In this document: piece by piece, positions 62,394 to 64,000 of the stretch
Layout of the letters: the number at the start of each line of letters is the position of its first letter
Numbering within the stretch: position 1 is the first letter of the stretch
Assembly: GCF_003725795.1 (NCBI RefSeq)
Contig: NZ_RBEE01000043.1
Location: 248,001 to 312,000, forward strand
Reading direction: 5' to 3'
DNA: 64,000 nucleotides
From: Pedobacter jejuensis
GTDB taxonomy: Bacteria; Bacteroidota; Bacteroidia; Sphingobacteriales; Sphingobacteriaceae
Made by a program: the position numbers and the translations under genes
Notes under the pieces: generated by a model
Database searches by the model: none
Seen by the model: the letters and a program-made list of their open reading frames with translations, nothing else
What the model was told of the DNA's origin: nothing

Positions 62394-63082
62394 TTAAAAA
62401 CCTGCTTTTTCTAAACTGTTTTGTGTTTCTGATATATTACTTTGATGATCATCAGGATGGTCATCACTTTTGCTGTACTTCTTGCTCGATGGAATTACTG
62501 CCATCATCATTTTTAAATTGGCCCAGCTGGTACCATTCAAGCAAAAATCCCATGTGAATGAAGGATAGTATTTGATTAATCCTCCAATCGCGTCATAGAT
62601 ACATTGTTTTCGAAGGCTATCATCTCCTCCGTCTTCAGTAGGCTCATCCCTTTTAGTAAGATGATAGAATTCAAAAAATTTTCTAATCTACTATGCTCAA
62701 TCAATCGCATTAGTAGTCCGTAGAAATCGAGTGTGTCCAGGTTTTTTAATAAAAAGGTTTGAATACTACTATCAGGCTCTTCATCTGTATTCAGCAATAG
62801 GATAGCAATAAGTTTTACAGCTGTTTTTGCATCGACACAGATTGATTTTATCTGCTCTGATATACCTTTTATTTGTCCCTTCTCTGTTTCAGATTCTAAG
62901 TCCAACATGTTATCTGAAAAAAAAACAAGCGTACTTAATGAAGCCCGCCTTACTTTGAATTTAACTTCAGTCTGTTTTTTAATCTTTTGGAAAAATGTTG
63001 GCTTGATGATATCTACCTGAATCTCGATGACTTTATTTAAAACAACATCTGCTGTCGCTTTTAAAATTTGTTTTTCAGTCAT
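62394..63082 (-). CDS. tail assembly chaperone, long -1 frameshift product (gpGT-like)
   Basis: Reading from ATG 63082, a -1 shift at the A AAT TTT heptamer (62681-62675) gives a 229-residue protein. After the shift the chain reads FFEFYHLTKRDEPTEDGGDD, then LRKQCIYDAIGGLIKYYPSF, and ends NSLEKAGF at a TAA abutting the tape-measure ATG. The extension has clear protein character and no start codon of its own at its beginning. The arrangement equals the G/GT pair of lambda, where the long form bridges tape measure and tail tube during assembly. Confidence 0.8.
62576..63082 (-). CDS. tail assembly chaperone, short product (gpG-like)
   Basis: 168 residues read in the zero frame, ending NNVSMTRLED. 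It is helical with EIQVDIIKPTFFQKIKKQTE near the start and LLMRLIEHSRLENFLNSIIL before the slip site. It lies between the tail tube and tape-measure genes, the position of tail assembly chaperones in siphoviruses. The short form should be made in excess over the frameshifted form. Confidence 0.8.
   Translation of the reverse strand: MTEKQILKATADVVLNKVIEIQVDIIKPTFFQKIKKQTEVKFKVRRASLSTLVFFSDNMLDLESETEKGQIKGISEQIKSICVDAKTAVKLIAILLLNTDEEPDSSIQTFLLKNLDTLDFYGLLMRLIEHSRLENFLNSIILLKGMSLLKTEEMIAFENNVSMTRLED
62675..62681 (-). other. slippery heptamer for -1 ribosomal frameshifting
   Basis: In the zero frame the codons read GAA AAT TTT TTG, so the heptamer is A AAT TTT, which has the XXXYYYZ form. It lies about 100 bases before the zero-frame stop. 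The overlapping T TTT TTG could also slip. In the -1 frame the last upstream stop (TAG) is just before this point. Confidence 0.78.
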
Positions 63083-63123
63083 AAGAATAAATTAAGCCCC
63101 GCAAATAATGCAGGGCTAAGTTT

Positions 63124-63648
63124 TTAGGCTGGATCTGGTACAGATAATGTCCAAGCAGCTGTATCCACTTTCGATGGAGCCAAAGCTTTCCAGTTAATTA
63201 TTAATTTTCCAAGCTCACTATCCTGGAAATTGAATTGCCAAACAGGCAAAAGCTGCATTCTAACAACTCCTAAAATTGCACCGTTTTTACTTTCAATTTC
63301 TCCTGATACTTCGATTGGATTATACACTGCTGGTGGAGTATATAATTTTTTCTTAGCAGAACCAGTTCCAACAGATGTGCTTGTACCTCCAGCAACCTTA
63401 ATTGCTGTATCAGGGTGTACATCATAGCATTCTAACACTCCCGATAATTGAGGTTCTTCCGTAACTACGGATTCAAATGCTTGAGACTGCTCTTCGATGT
63501 TAAAATCCTGAGTAGTTGCTTCAGAAGTTGTTGCTGTTGTAGAACCTTTAACGGTTGTACCTAAAGCAGTGAGCGCCTGACCCATTCCGCCATCAACTGC
63601 AATTGCGCCAATACGAAATGCTTTATAACCTTTTAATGACTTTGCCAT
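63124..63648 (-). CDS. major tail (tube) protein
   Basis: 174 residues beginning AKSLKGYKAFRIGAIAVDGG. It is beta-rich and contains TTQDFNIEEQSQAFESVVTE and VSGEIESKNGAILGVVRMQL. Length, beta content and position directly before the chaperone and tape-measure genes identify the tube subunit. It polymerises into the tail tube. The gap of 41 bases to the chaperone gene suggests its own ribosome-binding site in the same operon. Confidence 0.82.
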   Translation of the reverse strand: MAKSLKGYKAFRIGAIAVDGGMGQALTALGTTVKGSTTATTSEATTQDFNIEEQSQAFESVVTEEPQLSGVLECYDVHPDTAIKVAGGTSTSVGTGSAKKKLYTPPAVYNPIEVSGEIESKNGAILGVVRMQLLPVWQFNFQDSELGKLIINWKALAPSKVDTAAWTLSVPDPA

Positions 63649-63659
63649 TGTGTTTGATA

Positions 63660-64000
63660 TTAAATGTTAATATTTCTAAATACTGTTCTTATGTTGTTGT
63701 AGTGCTCAGCGAACCCATCATTTTCAATCATGTATTCATCCTCAACTCTAATGCTATATTCATCTGTGTCGTAATCCTCAAATAAATCATCAACCTGGAT
63801 AGTGAGCTCTTTCAGTCGTGGAAAATTCGGTTGACTTCTGTCTTTTTTTATTTCACCTTCGACTAATCTATCCTGTTCAAGATTCGGTACATAGATGTTC
63901 ACGTTAACTCTACAAACTTGTAATTGGTCCTTAGTAATCGGCAAAGCATTAATAACTATACATTCCCCTACAAAATCATCTGGTTTTTTGCCTTTGAAAA
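63660..64000 (-). CDS. tail-completion / connector-type phage protein, N-terminus outside window
   Basis: The frame is open to the right edge (GKKPDDFVGECIVINALPIT), so the start lies beyond the window; the TTG at 63944 is internal. The visible 113 residues include VNVNIYVPNLEQDRLVEGEI and DEYSIRVEDEYMIENDGFAE, a mixed fold like tail terminator or head-tail connector proteins. Its position just before the tail tube gene supports this. The exact role is uncertain. Confidence 0.6.
   Translation of the reverse strand, partial: FKGKKPDDFVGECIVINALPITKDQLQVCRVNVNIYVPNLEQDRLVEGEIKKDRSQPNFPRLKELTIQVDDLFEDYDTDEYSIRVEDEYMIENDGFAEHYNNIRTVFRNINI

Larger units (their letters stand above)
47492..64000. 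mobile_element. siphovirus-like prophage, left part
   Basis: From tRNA-Asp onward the genes change to an integrase, two small unknown genes and a tRNA-Lys, then lysis and tail genes on the minus strand with overlapping or near-overlapping ends. The order (tail tube, frameshifted chaperone, tape measure, distal tail, tip, endolysin, spanins) is that of a long non-contractile-tail phage. The tape measure of 1368 residues predicts a tail of roughly 200 nm by the usual 0.15 nm per residue rule. Head, packaging, replication and repressor genes must lie to the right. Confidence 0.9.

Noticed and set aside
62641..62660. A AAA GGG as the frameshift site of the tail chaperone gene
   Set aside because: It does not fit the XXXYYYZ form in the zero frame, whereas A AAT TTT a few codons upstream does.

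Overview
The window looks like a chromosomal segment of a low-GC member of the Bacteroidota, most likely Sphingobacteriaceae (Pedobacter-like; inferred from gene content, no database was searched). Supporting signs are two SusC/SusD pairs, futalosine-pathway menaquinone genes, RprX/RprY-type two-component genes, TTTG-N19-TATATTTG promoters in front of both tRNA genes, and several families of intergenic palindromic repeats.

Layout. 1-7 kb, mostly minus strand: a PhoU-like DUF47 protein cut by the window edge, a tandem intergenic repeat, a PhoR-like kinase, a two-gene radical-SAM/DNA-metabolism pair, an HD hydrolase, an XRE regulator and a THUMP rRNA methyltransferase. 7-14 kb: a DUF3127 protein with an SSB-like tail, an RprX/RprY-like pair, mqnD-mqnB, a pterin pair (eukaryote-type PTPS + folE) and fabD. 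14-18.6 kb: a giant NtrY-like kinase and a coiled-coil membrane protein. 18.8-36 kb: an amino-sugar / peptidoglycan-salvage type locus (GHL10 hydrolase, NagX-like acyltransferase, NagB fused to a PIG-L domain, anmK, two SusC/SusD pairs, a DeoR regulator and a DUF4397 lipoprotein). 36-47.3 kb: an outer-membrane beta-barrel, an S41 protease, a GH2 enzyme, a 1.4 kb palindromic repeat array with a GIY-YIG nuclease gene inside it, ferredoxin and its reductase, lpxH-like, a second tandem repeat and prfA.

47.4 kb to the end: a siphovirus-like prophage abutting the 3' end of tRNA-Asp. Its integrase and two small genes are on the plus strand. A tRNA-Lys and the late genes are on the minus strand. Read from the right edge leftward they run: connector, tail tube, tail-assembly chaperone with a programmed -1 frameshift, tape measure, distal tail, a frameshifted fibre-like gene, a 1602-residue tail-tip protein, M15 endolysin with an EF-hand loop, and a spanin-like pair. 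The right end of the prophage and its head genes lie outside the window.

The strongest candidate for an undescribed system is the array at 41.7-43.1 kb. It has 14 copies of a 28-base hairpin in two classes whose stems differ by compensated base pairs. The two classes face each other, and a GIY-YIG nuclease gene sits exactly between one A and one B copy, while four neighbouring A-B units have the same ends with only a 42-43-base spacer. This resembles an autonomous element with its internally deleted derivatives, comparable in layout to REP/RAYT systems but with a different enzyme.
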